A DNA stretch of 32,965 nt from Mycolicibacterium sp. 018/SC-01/001 (GTDB lineage: Bacteria > Actinomycetota > Actinomycetes > Mycobacteriales > Mycobacteriaceae): NCBI RefSeq assembly GCF_007096635.1, contig NZ_VKAA01000037.1:1-32965 (forward strand), in the 5' to 3' direction. The notes beneath the pieces are model-generated. The model did not search any database, was not told the origin of the DNA, and saw nothing but the letters and a program-made list of their open reading frames with translations. Made by a program: the position numbers and the translations under genes. Each line of letters begins with the position of its first letter. Positions within the stretch are counted from its first letter, which is position 1. Shown here in pieces: positions 24,182 to 32,965 of the stretch.

Positions 24182-24859
24182 TCAGCCGGCGAGAGCGTGC
24201 ACGCCCTTGTACAGCACCAGCAGGCCGATGACGACGAGGATCACCGCGATCAGCGCAGCGTGCTGACGCTCCATCCACGCTCGCACCCGGTTCATGGTCG
24301 GGTCGAGCCGCTCGCCGGCGATCGCGTAGGCCACCGTCGGTACCGCGACCGTCGACCCCGCCACCGCGACGAACCAGATCACCGCCACGAACACCATCGG
24401 GGTGTCCACCCCGGCCGATCCGATCGCCAAACCTGCTGCGGCGCAGATGAACAGCACCTTCGGATTGGCCACGGTGAGCGCGGCGGCGGTGACGCCCGCC
24501 TTGGCGGGTGTCAGCGTGCTGATCCTCGTCATCCACTTCGGGGTGTGCTCGGAGCTCGCGCGCCTGGTCCACCGGTAGCCGCCCCAGACGATCAGGAGCG
24601 TGCCGACGACGATGCGCAGCAACGATGCCCAGCCCGGCGGTCTGGAGCCGATACCGCCGATGAGATTGGACAGCTGGAGGAACACGATGCTCAGCACCGC
24701 GAGCCCGAGGAGCCAGCCGATCAGGAAGGTCACCGCCGCCGGCCGCGGCCGCGGTGAACTGAGGACCAGCACCGCCGGGATGATCGACACCGGCGACAGC
24801 GCGATCACCAGAGCAAGCGGAATGAGCTCCGTCAGAATCGATCCCCAGAAGGCCGGCAC
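24182..24859 (-). CDS. GAP/Sap family membrane protein
   Basis: A 225-aa integral membrane protein of the GAP (Sap, sulfolipid/glycopeptidolipid-addressing) family related to LysE exporters. Six membrane spans can be seen, with ELIPLALVIALSPVSIIPAVLVL at the start, the ANPKVLFICAAAGLAIG stretch in the middle (about 130-146), and a C-terminal LIAVILVVIGLLVLYKG span. Mycobacterial relatives are implicated in transport of cell-surface glycolipids; the substrate here is not known. GTG 24859 is supported by TAGGTT 6 nt upstream. Confidence 0.8.
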   Translation of the reverse strand: MPAFWGSILTELIPLALVIALSPVSIIPAVLVLSSPRPRPAAVTFLIGWLLGLAVLSIVFLQLSNLIGGIGSRPPGWASLLRIVVGTLLIVWGGYRWTRRASSEHTPKWMTRISTLTPAKAGVTAAALTVANPKVLFICAAAGLAIGSAGVDTPMVFVAVIWFVAVAGSTVAVPTVAYAIAGERLDPTMNRVRAWMERQHAALIAVILVVIGLLVLYKGVHALAG

Positions 24860-24865
24860 CGGGAG

Positions 24866-24871
24866 AACCTA
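24866..24871 (-). promoter_or_regulatory. -10 element of a leaderless promoter for the GAP-family gene
   Basis: TAGGTT on the minus strand is followed by 6 nt and the GTG start at 24859. Confidence 0.45.
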
Positions 24872-24918
24872 ACAAGGTGCACCTCGGCGTGCTGGCAAAT
24901 CATCAGCGCAGACGTCGG

Positions 24919-24924
24919 TAGGGT
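24919..24924 (+). promoter_or_regulatory. -10 element of a leaderless promoter for the ABM-like gene
   Basis: TAGGGT is followed by 6 nt and the ATG at 24931. It is arranged back to back with the promoter at 24866-24871 in a 71-bp divergent spacer. Confidence 0.45.
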
Positions 24925-24930
24925 CACCGC

Positions 24931-25890
24931 ATGTCCGCGGCCACACCCGTCACCGCCGTCACCGTGTTCCACCGGCCGGGCGACCCGGCCGGGTTCGACG
25001 GGTGGGCGCAGCACCTGCTGGCATCGGCGGGTTCGTCACCCGGTCATACGTGGGGGCGCGTGTCCGTGCACGACGATCCGATGCTGGATTCGGCTGTCGC
25101 CGTGACGTTTTCCGACGAAGAGATGCTCCACGCGTGGCTGGACAGCCCGGTGCGGGCCCAGATCCTCGCCGACGGGCAGGCACGTGGCTACTGGCAAGCG
25201 GCGGTCGACGTCGTCGTGCCCGCGGGCGGCCCGGCCTCTCCGGGTGTCGGAGCCTTCCGGCACACCGTCGCCGACGGAAAGGCGGCGGACTTCACGGCCA
25301 TGCAGATCCGCTTGGCGCGCGCTGCCTGCGGATTGCCCGGCTACGAAGGCACCACGGTGCTGCCCGCGGACCGGAACGGGGAGTGGATGTCGATCGTCCG
25401 GTTCCGCACCGGGGGCCAGCTGGCGGCGTGGCTGAGCTCGGCGGCCCGGAGCGGCGCGCTCACGGGCCTGCGAGACACGCTCTCCGGCGATTTCTCGGTC
25501 GTGTCGAACACGACGCCCTTCGGTACGACGGTGCGCATGCAGGACGGCCGGGCGGTGATGACGCCGAACTGGAAGTCGGCGATGCTGGTGCTGCTCGTGC
25601 TGTATCCGACGGTGATGCTGCTGTCGCGTTTCCTCGGTCCGTTTCTCGACGGGGCGGGTGCGCAGCCCTGGCTGAGCCTGTGGGTCAGCCAGATCGTCAG
25701 CATCATCGCGATGCAGTGGTGGCTGATGCCTGCGGCGTCGCGGCCGTTCCAGCGCTGGCTCGATCCGATCGACGGTGCGGGCGCAGGACTGTCCCTACGC
25801 GGCGCGGCCGTCATCGTGGTCGGCTATGCGCTGACCCTGACGCTGTTCGCCACCGTGCACGAGCTCCAGTTCTGGGATTACGCGTCATGA
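24931..25890 (+). CDS. Antibiotic biosynthesis monooxygenase-like domain protein with membrane spans
   Basis: A 319-aa protein. The first ~200 residues read as two ABM-like ferredoxin-fold repeats. Repeat one is about 5-95 (VTAVTVFHRPGDPAGFDGWAQHLL to AAVDVVVP), and repeat two about 105-195 (FRHTVADGKAADFTAMQIRLARAA to FSVVSN). The last ~100 residues carry three membrane spans (about 212-232, 246-262 and 290-310). NWKSAMLVLLVLYPTVMLLSR is typical of proteins with an ABM head and membrane tail. No catalytic residue can be assigned. The stop codon overlaps the VOC gene's start (ATGA), implying coupled translation. Confidence 0.78.
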   Translation: MSAATPVTAVTVFHRPGDPAGFDGWAQHLLASAGSSPGHTWGRVSVHDDPMLDSAVAVTFSDEEMLHAWLDSPVRAQILADGQARGYWQAAVDVVVPAGGPASPGVGAFRHTVADGKAADFTAMQIRLARAACGLPGYEGTTVLPADRNGEWMSIVRFRTGGQLAAWLSSAARSGALTGLRDTLSGDFSVVSNTTPFGTTVRMQDGRAVMTPNWKSAMLVLLVLYPTVMLLSRFLGPFLDGAGAQPWLSLWVSQIVSIIAMQWWLMPAASRPFQRWLDPIDGAGAGLSLRGAAVIVVGYALTLTLFATVHELQFWDYAS

Positions 25891-26291
25891 CGATGAGTCC
25901 CGGCGGTGCCGACCGTCAGCACTACATGCCTTCCACTATGGCCTTCAACCACCTCCTCGCCGTCCTGCCCGTCACCGATGTCGAGGCCAGCCGCCCCTGG
26001 TTCACCGCGCTGTTCGGCAGGCCCGAGGACAACAACCCGATGCCCAGCCTGATCGAGTGGCAGGTACTGCCCGGGGCGTGGCTGCAGGTGTTCTGCGATG
26101 CGAGCCGCGCCGGATCGGGTCTTTTCAACCTGGCCGTCGACGACCTCGATACGGCGCTCGCCGGCTTACGGGAGCGCGGGCTCGAGCCCGGCGAGATCGT
26201 CGAGGCCACCAAGGGCGTGCGGCTGTCCGCGCTCACCGATCCCGACGGGAACACGATCACCGTGATCGGCGGATTCCGCGTCGAGTACTGA
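25887..26291 (+). CDS. VOC (glyoxalase/bleomycin-resistance fold) family protein
   Basis: A 134-aa single VOC module with the beta-alpha-beta-beta-beta pattern: FNHLLAVLPVTDVEASRPWFTALFG (about 18-42), then WLQVFCDASRAGSGLFNLAVDDLD, and GVRLSALTDPDGNTITVIGG at the end, with metal-ligand-type positions around DPDGNTITV. No specific substrate is evident. ATG 25887 overlaps the previous stop by 4 bp; later ATGs at 25893, 25926 and 25938 are possible, the last giving the most typical domain start. Confidence 0.82.
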   Translation: MTMSPGGADRQHYMPSTMAFNHLLAVLPVTDVEASRPWFTALFGRPEDNNPMPSLIEWQVLPGAWLQVFCDASRAGSGLFNLAVDDLDTALAGLRERGLEPGEIVEATKGVRLSALTDPDGNTITVIGGFRVEY

Positions 26292-26354
26292 CCCGAGGTC
26301 TGGCGTTGGGCTGGCGCTCACCCTCGCGTCATCTGCCGGTGCGACAGTGCCCCC

Positions 26355-26783
26355 ATGTCAGTCGGAGCGCAGCCGCGCCCCGGGATTCGACAGCGCGTCC
26401 CGCCCACGCTGATCGGCTTCTGTCTGATCAACTCATTCACCTTCGGCGTCGACCTGATGCTGTTGGTCGTGCTGCACAGCGTACTGGGCGTTCCGTACCC
26501 GCTCGCGGTGACGATCGCCTATGGGTGCGCCTTCGGGCTGAGCTATGCGCTCAACCGGCACGTCAACTTTCGCTCGCACGCGCCGATCGGCCAGGAGCTC
26601 GGCAGCTACGTCGCGGTGGTGCTGGTCAACTACCTGGTCTTCATCCTCGCGCTGTCGACGCTGCTGACCGAGATCGGCCTCGACTACCGCCTGGCACGAG
26701 TGACGGTCGGCGGATGCGAGGCCGTGTTCATGTATTGCGCCCTGCGGTGGGTGGTGTTCCGGTCGCGTCGGCAGGTCTGCTAG
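26355..26783 (+). CDS. GtrA family membrane protein
   Basis: A 142-aa protein of the GtrA family, thought to help move lipid-linked sugars across the membrane for glycosylation of envelope polymers. Four membrane spans are visible: about 16-36 (LIGFCLINSFTFGVDLMLLVV), 43-62, 77-97 (SYVAVVLVNYLVFILALS) and 110-132. The family pattern ALNRHVNFRSHAP follows span two. Its end overlaps the convergent CYTH gene by 4 bp. No specific glycosyltransferase partner is adjacent; the glycosyltransferase at 27461-28696 is of the cytosolic natural-product type. Confidence 0.87.
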   Translation: MSVGAQPRPGIRQRVPPTLIGFCLINSFTFGVDLMLLVVLHSVLGVPYPLAVTIAYGCAFGLSYALNRHVNFRSHAPIGQELGSYVAVVLVNYLVFILALSTLLTEIGLDYRLARVTVGGCEAVFMYCALRWVVFRSRRQVC

Positions 26784-27397
26784 ACGCCGTCGAAGCGGTT
26801 CTGTCCGAGACTCTGGACGAAAGTCGTTCCGCGCGAGGCGAATTCGATCCGATAGTCCTGCGCCCACGACCCGAACGGCCGGTGAGCCAGGTTCTCGTTG
26901 CGGAACCGGTCGTCCTCGGACACCTCGGTGACGCAGAAGGCGGGGATCACCAGATCGGTGACGGGACCGTCGCGCTCGACCTCGGCCACCACCAGCGGTG
27001 CATTGGCGCCGAGGAAGTGGTCGATGACCCACCCGTCCTCGCCCAGCCAGACCGACGAGCGGACCTTGACCACGACATGCGGAGCACGCGCGACGATCTG
27101 GCCCGCCACCAACGGATCGAGTTCGCGCTCGGCCTCGTACCGGGTCCCGCCGGCGGCGGGCCCCTTGGCGGTCATGGTGCCCATCGACTCGTCGCCCAGG
27201 GCGGTCACCAACTCGGCGGGCGTCGTGTCCAGGTCGGCGGGGGCGGGTCCCTGCACGCGCACCCGGACCGCGTAGCCGTCGGAGACGAACAGGTAGGCCT
27301 GCGCGATCAGCAGCGGGCTGGGATCGGAGGCTGCGACGGCCGGCATGTCGCGAACGAAGAACTTCCGCTCGAACTCGAAGTCGCCGGTGTCGGACAC
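26780..27397 (-). CDS. CYTH domain (triphosphate tunnel enzyme) protein
   Basis: A 205-aa CYTH-fold protein, a family of metal-dependent triphosphate hydrolases and adenylyl cyclases. The N-terminal signature FEFERKFFV (residues 7-15) gives the ExExK-type motif. Arg/Lys pairs that would line the tunnel follow in AVRVRVQG and TAKGPAAGGTRYEAERELD, and later WVIDHFLGANAPLVVAEVE. The likely role is inorganic triphosphatase or nucleotide triphosphatase. GTG 27397 is supported by TACCGT 6 nt upstream on the minus strand (plus coordinates 27404-27409), a leaderless-type arrangement. Confidence 0.83.
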   Translation of the reverse strand: MSDTGDFEFERKFFVRDMPAVAASDPSPLLIAQAYLFVSDGYAVRVRVQGPAPADLDTTPAELVTALGDESMGTMTAKGPAAGGTRYEAERELDPLVAGQIVARAPHVVVKVRSSVWLGEDGWVIDHFLGANAPLVVAEVERDGPVTDLVIPAFCVTEVSEDDRFRNENLAHRPFGSWAQDYRIEFASRGTTFVQSLGQNRFDGV

Positions 27398-27403
27398 GAT
27401 GTG

Positions 27404-27409
27404 ACGGTA
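27404..27409 (-). promoter_or_regulatory. -10 element of a leaderless promoter for the CYTH gene
   Basis: TACCGT on the minus strand is followed by 6 nt and the GTG at 27397. Confidence 0.42.
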
Positions 27410-27460
27410 ACGCTGCTCACGTCCACGAACGTGGACATGTGCGTCGTGTCCCCGGGCGGA

Positions 27461-28696
27461 TCACCAGCGTCCTGCGGCGACGTCGTCCGCCGCGTCGGCC
27501 GCGCGCCCGGGGCCGCCTTGCGCTCGAACCTCGTCGCTGACCGCACCGAGACGTCGCCGGATCGCCGGGTCCGACGCCACACTCAGAACCGCCTCGCCGA
27601 TCTCCCGCGCGTCGGGGGCCGGCGAACGCAGATGCCGCCCCACGCCGATCTCTTCGAGGCGGTCGGCGTTGGCGGGCTGGTCGACGGCCTGCGGGAGCGC
27701 GACCATGGGCACGCCGAACCAGAGCGCCTCGCTGCACGACCCCATGCCGGCGTGGGTGATGAACGCGTCGGCCCGGGCGAGGACCGCGGGCTGCGGGACG
27801 GTCGTCTGAATCTGTACCCAGGCGGGCACCGGTCCCAGGTCATCCGCCGACGTCTTCGAACCGATCGCGATGGTGAGCCGCCATCCGGTGCCGTCGAGGC
27901 CGTCGATCGCCGCGCGGTAGATGTCCGGGCGATCGGTGTACGCGGTGCCGAGCGCCAGCAGCGCCAGCGGTCCGTCGCCCGCTGGCGGTGTCCAGTCGCC
28001 GGGATCTTCTCGACGCGGGTCCAGGCACGGGCCGACGAAGCGGTAGCGATCCGAGACGCGGTCGGCGTTGCGCTGCATGATCCGCGGGATCAGCACGAGG
28101 CATCGCCGCGGAACCCCGGTGACGTCCTCGACCGTCAGCATGGTGCCTTCCGTGGCCAGCCACCGCTCGAACGTCTGCCGGTAGTCGACGCCGCTCGGAC
28201 TCTTCATGAGCGGATCGAGGACCGAGGCCATGTCCTCGTCGTAGCCGTCCCACGCGACTTCGCTGGGCGACAGCTGTGCCGCCGGGGCACCCCACAGCGC
28301 GGCCGCGACCGGCCCGGCCATCCCGCCGATGTCGTAGAGCACCAGGTCGGGCGGCTCGGAGTCGAAGGTGTCGCGCAGCTGCGGGAGCACGTGGATGGCC
28401 TCGTCGAGGAAGATCCGCATGCCGGCGACCGGGTCGTCGTCGAAGCCCGCCGGTGCCCCGGGCGCTCCGGGTAGCACCGAGGTGCAGGCGACGACCTCGG
28501 CACCGGTGGGGTCGACGAGCGAGGACAGGTGACCGCCGACGGCGTAGCTGACCCGATGGCCGCGGTCGACGAGCTCGCGGACCACGGCCAGGTGGGGATA
28601 CATGTGGCTCGGCGCGGAGGCGGCGACCACGAGGATGTGGAGTCGGGGTCGGGTCGGCACGGACGGATTGTCGTCGGGTCGGCGTGCGGGTGTCAT
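27461..28696 (-). CDS. Macrolide-type (MGT/GT1) glycosyltransferase
   Basis: A 411-aa GT-B glycosyltransferase of the MGT family (as in OleD-type macrolide-inactivating enzymes), transferring a sugar from a nucleotide sugar to a small hydrophobic acceptor. The N-terminal half starts LHILVVAASAPSHMYPHLAVVRELV (about 19-43), with a His in the catalytic position region. The donor-binding half has FITHAGMGSCSEAL (312-325) and PQAVDQPANADR (335-346), whose Asp-Gln pair contacts the sugar in relatives. Start ATG 28696. It is divergent from clpB across 149 bp that contain an HspR operator. Acceptor unknown; drug modification or lipid glycosylation are possible. Confidence 0.88.
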   Translation of the reverse strand: MTPARRPDDNPSVPTRPRLHILVVAASAPSHMYPHLAVVRELVDRGHRVSYAVGGHLSSLVDPTGAEVVACTSVLPGAPGAPAGFDDDPVAGMRIFLDEAIHVLPQLRDTFDSEPPDLVLYDIGGMAGPVAAALWGAPAAQLSPSEVAWDGYDEDMASVLDPLMKSPSGVDYRQTFERWLATEGTMLTVEDVTGVPRRCLVLIPRIMQRNADRVSDRYRFVGPCLDPRREDPGDWTPPAGDGPLALLALGTAYTDRPDIYRAAIDGLDGTGWRLTIAIGSKTSADDLGPVPAWVQIQTTVPQPAVLARADAFITHAGMGSCSEALWFGVPMVALPQAVDQPANADRLEEIGVGRHLRSPAPDAREIGEAVLSVASDPAIRRRLGAVSDEVRAQGGPGRAADAADDVAAGRW

Positions 28697-28749
28697 CCGG
28701 ATTTCCCGCGACGTTCGGCCTCTGGTGCGCCGTCGCCAAAAAAGTTAAA

Positions 28750-28770
28750 GTTGAGCGGAACAGACTCAAG
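28750..28770. promoter_or_regulatory. HAIR operator for HspR (clpB)
   Basis: GTTGAGC, 7 nt, ACTCAAG matches the HAIR consensus at 12 of 14 positions with a perfect right half. It lies 75 bp upstream of clpB and 54 bp upstream of the divergent glycosyltransferase gene. Confidence 0.88.
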
Positions 28771-28782
28771 GTTGTCCGCGTT
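28757..28782 (+). promoter_or_regulatory. SigH-type promoter of clpB, interlaced with the HAIR
   Basis: GGAACA (28757-28762), 16 nt, CGTT (28779-28782) matches the SigH consensus with the same spacer as the dnaK promoter. The -35 lies inside the HAIR spacer and right half, so HspR binding would block it directly. Confidence 0.65.
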
Positions 28783-28845
28783 GATTCTGTCGACAAGCAA
28801 TTTTCCGGCCACCCGTGTGGCCGATCGGACCTGTAAAGGAGTGTC

Positions 28846-31392
<2,547 letters not shown>

Positions 31393-31439
31393 GCGCTCGC
31401 GCGAAGACCCGAGGGCTGGGCTGAGTTAGGTCCCGCGAC

Positions 31440-31489
31440 CAGACACAAACTCGCGTGTTTTCCACGGAAAGCACGCGAGTTCGTGTCTG
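31440..31489. repeat. 50-bp near-perfect palindrome between clpB and an SDR gene
   Basis: Arms 31440-31457 and 31472-31489 are complementary at 17 of 18 positions, and the intervening TTTTCC/GGAAAG segment pairs almost fully as well, leaving a tiny loop. It lies between convergent genes. It can serve as a bidirectional terminator, and its size and symmetry also suit a dispersed palindromic repeat. Confidence 0.75.
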
Positions 31490-31495
31490 CTCGCC

Positions 31496-32170
31496 CTAGG
31501 AAAATGCAGTGCTCGGGACGTCCGTCTCGTCGCCGAGCAGCGCCTCGACGATCCGCCCGGCCACCGCGTCGGGGTCCAGCCCCTGCGGCAGCCGCGGCGG
31601 GTCGCCGCCGATCGCCCGGTTCGCCAGGCCGGTCTCGGTATGGGGCGGACGCACGTCGACGACGCGGACCTTCCGCCGCTTGGCCTCGGTGCGCACCGCG
31701 GTGAACAGCGCCGCCGTCGCCGCCTTGACCGCCGAATACACCGCCATGTTGGGCAGCGGCTTCTCGGCGACGACGGCGCTGATGCCGAGTATCACCCCGC
31801 CGGCTTCCACGACCGGCAGCGCCGCGCGCATCACCCGCAGCGGTGCCAGGAAGTCGACCAGCACCAGGTCGTCGACGGTGTCGTCGTCGACGTCGCTGAA
31901 CGGCCCGAACGCGACGATGCCGGCCGCGATGATCACGCCGTCGAGGCGGCCGTGCTGCTCGCGGGCCGCCTCGACCACGGTCCGCCCGGCGTCCGGCTCG
32001 CGCAGATCGGCGGTCACCGTGTGGACGTCACCGAGTTCGGCCAGCGCATCGGTGTTGCGGCCGGTCGCCGTCACCGCCGCCCCGCGGTCGACCAGGAGGC
32101 GCGCGACCCGCGATCCGAGCGCCCCGCTACCGCCGACGACGAGGTAGGCCTTACCGCTGAGATCGCTCAT
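31496..32170 (-). CDS. Short-chain dehydrogenase/reductase
   Basis: A 224-aa classical SDR. The nucleotide-binding GGSGALG is at 13-19 (a GGxGxxG variant of TGxxxGxG), with Asp55 in TADLREPD. IIAAGIV replaces the usual NNAG (about 80-86). Catalytic Ser131 sits in GISAVVAE, and Tyr145-x3-Lys149 in YSAVK. The basic GRNTDAL at the end of beta-2 suggests NADP(H) preference. Substrate unknown. Start ATG 32170. It is divergent from the TtfA-like gene and convergent with clpB. Confidence 0.9.
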   Translation of the reverse strand: MSDLSGKAYLVVGGSGALGSRVARLLVDRGAAVTATGRNTDALAELGDVHTVTADLREPDAGRTVVEAAREQHGRLDGVIIAAGIVAFGPFSDVDDDTVDDLVLVDFLAPLRVMRAALPVVEAGGVILGISAVVAEKPLPNMAVYSAVKAATAALFTAVRTEAKRRKVRVVDVRPPHTETGLANRAIGGDPPRLPQGLDPDAVAGRIVEALLGDETDVPSTAFS

Positions 32171-32265
32171 CGGGCCAGTATGCGTGGCCAGCGACGACGA
32201 GAGATCCCGCAGAAGGTGACCGGGTTGTGACCCGAACGGATTCGGACCGGACCCCGGGGAGCGGA

Positions 32266-32271
32266 TACTCT
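32266..32271 (+). promoter_or_regulatory. -10 element of a leaderless promoter for ttfA
   Basis: TACTCT is followed by 7 nt and the ATG at 32279, so the message is predicted to start at or next to the start codon. Confidence 0.5.
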
Positions 32272-32278
32272 GGTCGCA

Positions 32279-32965
32279 ATGGTTCCGCTCTGGTTCACGC
32301 TGTCCGCACTCTGTTTCGTGGGTGCGGCGGTTTTGCTGTACGTCGACCAGGACCGTCGTCGCGGTCTGGGCCGGCGCCGTAAGTCATGGGCGAAGTCGCA
32401 CGGCTTCGACTACGAACCCGAATCCGCCGACATCGTGGCCCGCTGGAAGCGCGGCGTGATGTCCACCGTGGGCGACGTCACGGCCAAGAACGTCGTGCTC
32501 GGGCAGATCCGCGGCGAGGCGGTGTTCATCTTCGACCTCGAAGACGTCGCGACGGTCATCGCGCTGCACCGCAAGGTCGGCACCAACGTCGTCGTCGACA
32601 TGCGGCTCAAAGGCATCAAGGAGCCCCGCGAGAGCGACATCTGGCTGCTGGGTGCCATCGGGCCCCGCATGGTCTACTCCACCAACCTCGACGCCGCCCG
32701 GCGCGCCTGCGATCGCCGCATGGTCACGTTCGCCCACACCGCGCCCGACTGCGCCGAGATCATGTGGAACGAGCAGAACTGGACGCTGATCAGCATGCCG
32801 GTGACCAGCACCCGCGCCCAGTGGGACGAGGGCCTGCGCACCGTGCGCCAGTTCAACGACCTGCTGCGCGTGCTGCCGCCCGTACCCTCGGCCGCGGCTC
32901 GACGTACTCGGCGTCCAAGGCGTGGGTGGTGTCCTTCTCCGAGGGGCTGGCCAACGGGCTCGGCG
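32279..32965 (+). CDS. ttfA: TtfA-like trehalose monomycolate transport factor, 3' end apparently replaced
   Basis: An N-terminal membrane span (about 4-22, LWFTLSALCFVGAAVLLYV) is followed by a basic patch DRRRGLGRRRKSW and a conserved core to QFNDLLRVLPPVP (about residue 201). This matches TtfA (M. tuberculosis Rv0383c, next to clpB there), an essential partner of MmpL3 in moving trehalose monomycolate to the periplasm. Family members are about 280 aa, so some 75 residues should follow. Instead the frame changes to Arg/Pro-rich sequence (PSAAARRTRRPRRGWCPS) from about 32884, exactly where a different frame reads as an SDR. The frame stays open to the window edge. The core call is firm; the tail is suspect. 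Confidence 0.8.
   Translation, partial: MVPLWFTLSALCFVGAAVLLYVDQDRRRGLGRRRKSWAKSHGFDYEPESADIVARWKRGVMSTVGDVTAKNVVLGQIRGEAVFIFDLEDVATVIALHRKVGTNVVVDMRLKGIKEPRESDIWLLGAIGPRMVYSTNLDAARRACDRRMVTFAHTAPDCAEIMWNEQNWTLISMPVTSTRAQWDEGLRTVRQFNDLLRVLPPVPSAAARRTRRPRRGWCPSPRGWPTGSA
32887..32965 (+). pseudogene. Internal fragment of a second SDR gene, fused into ttfA
   Basis: In the frame with codons starting at 32887, the translation is LGRGSTYSASKAWVVSF followed by SEGLANGLG, running to the window edge. This is the SDR catalytic helix with Tyr-x3-Lys (YSASK). The ~140 residues that should precede it, including the nucleotide-binding loop, are absent, because ttfA coding sequence lies immediately upstream. 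It is in a different frame from ttfA. Confidence 0.65.

Noticed and set aside
26057..28474. 805-aa plus-strand open frame
   Set aside because: It spans VOC, GtrA, CYTH and glycosyltransferase genes in other frames, all with recognisable families. It is a GC-rich artefact.

Overview
The window is high-GC actinobacterial DNA, almost certainly from a fast-growing mycobacterium (Mycolicibacterium type). The evidence is the iniB-iniA-iniC order, the dnaK-grpE-dnaJ-hspR operon with HspR (HAIR) operators, clpB next to a type II flavohemoglobin neighbourhood, a TtfA-like gene, and many GTG starts with leaderless-type promoters. Reading is from sequence and family knowledge only; no database search was run.

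Layout. 165-6544 (+): iniB-like secreted/surface protein, a perfect 15-bp hairpin, the two dynamin-like GTPases IniA and IniC, then a membrane-anchored Hsp70/actin-fold protein with a Pro-rich tail. 6480-7476 (-): two small single-span Thr/Ser-rich membrane proteins with near-identical leaderless promoters. 7517-10509 (-): zwf, a TIGR03085-type protein and an LLM F420-dependent oxidoreductase, in an operon. 10547-11083 (-): a lipoprotein preceded by three GTCAC repeats with 9-bp period. 11194-11532 (+): a small membrane protein. 11677-15880 (+): the heat-shock operon dnaK-grpE-dnaJ-hspR, with a SigH-type promoter and two HspR operators.

15888-22057 is an inserted-looking nitrile utilisation module. 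Leftward it encodes CbtB, CbtA (cobalt uptake) and an acetamidase/formamidase. Rightward it encodes cobalt-type nitrile hydratase beta and alpha, its activator with a His-rich tail, a DUF1097 membrane protein, a MarR regulator and a cytoplasmic AmiC-like amide sensor. The genes form a coherent unit: cobalt import, metal insertion, nitrile to amide, amide to acid, and amide-responsive control.

22061-28696 is a mixed housekeeping/accessory stretch: aldose 1-epimerase, type II flavohemoglobin, GAP/Sap-type membrane protein, an ABM-like protein fused to membrane spans, a VOC protein, GtrA, a CYTH protein and a macrolide-type glycosyltransferase. 28750-31392 holds clpB behind an HspR operator interlaced with a SigH-type promoter, so both chaperone operons carry the same dual control. 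A 50-bp near-perfect palindrome, an SDR, and a TtfA-like gene follow. The TtfA-like frame appears to be joined near 32880-32890 to the middle of an unrelated SDR gene, which suggests a deletion or an assembly error.
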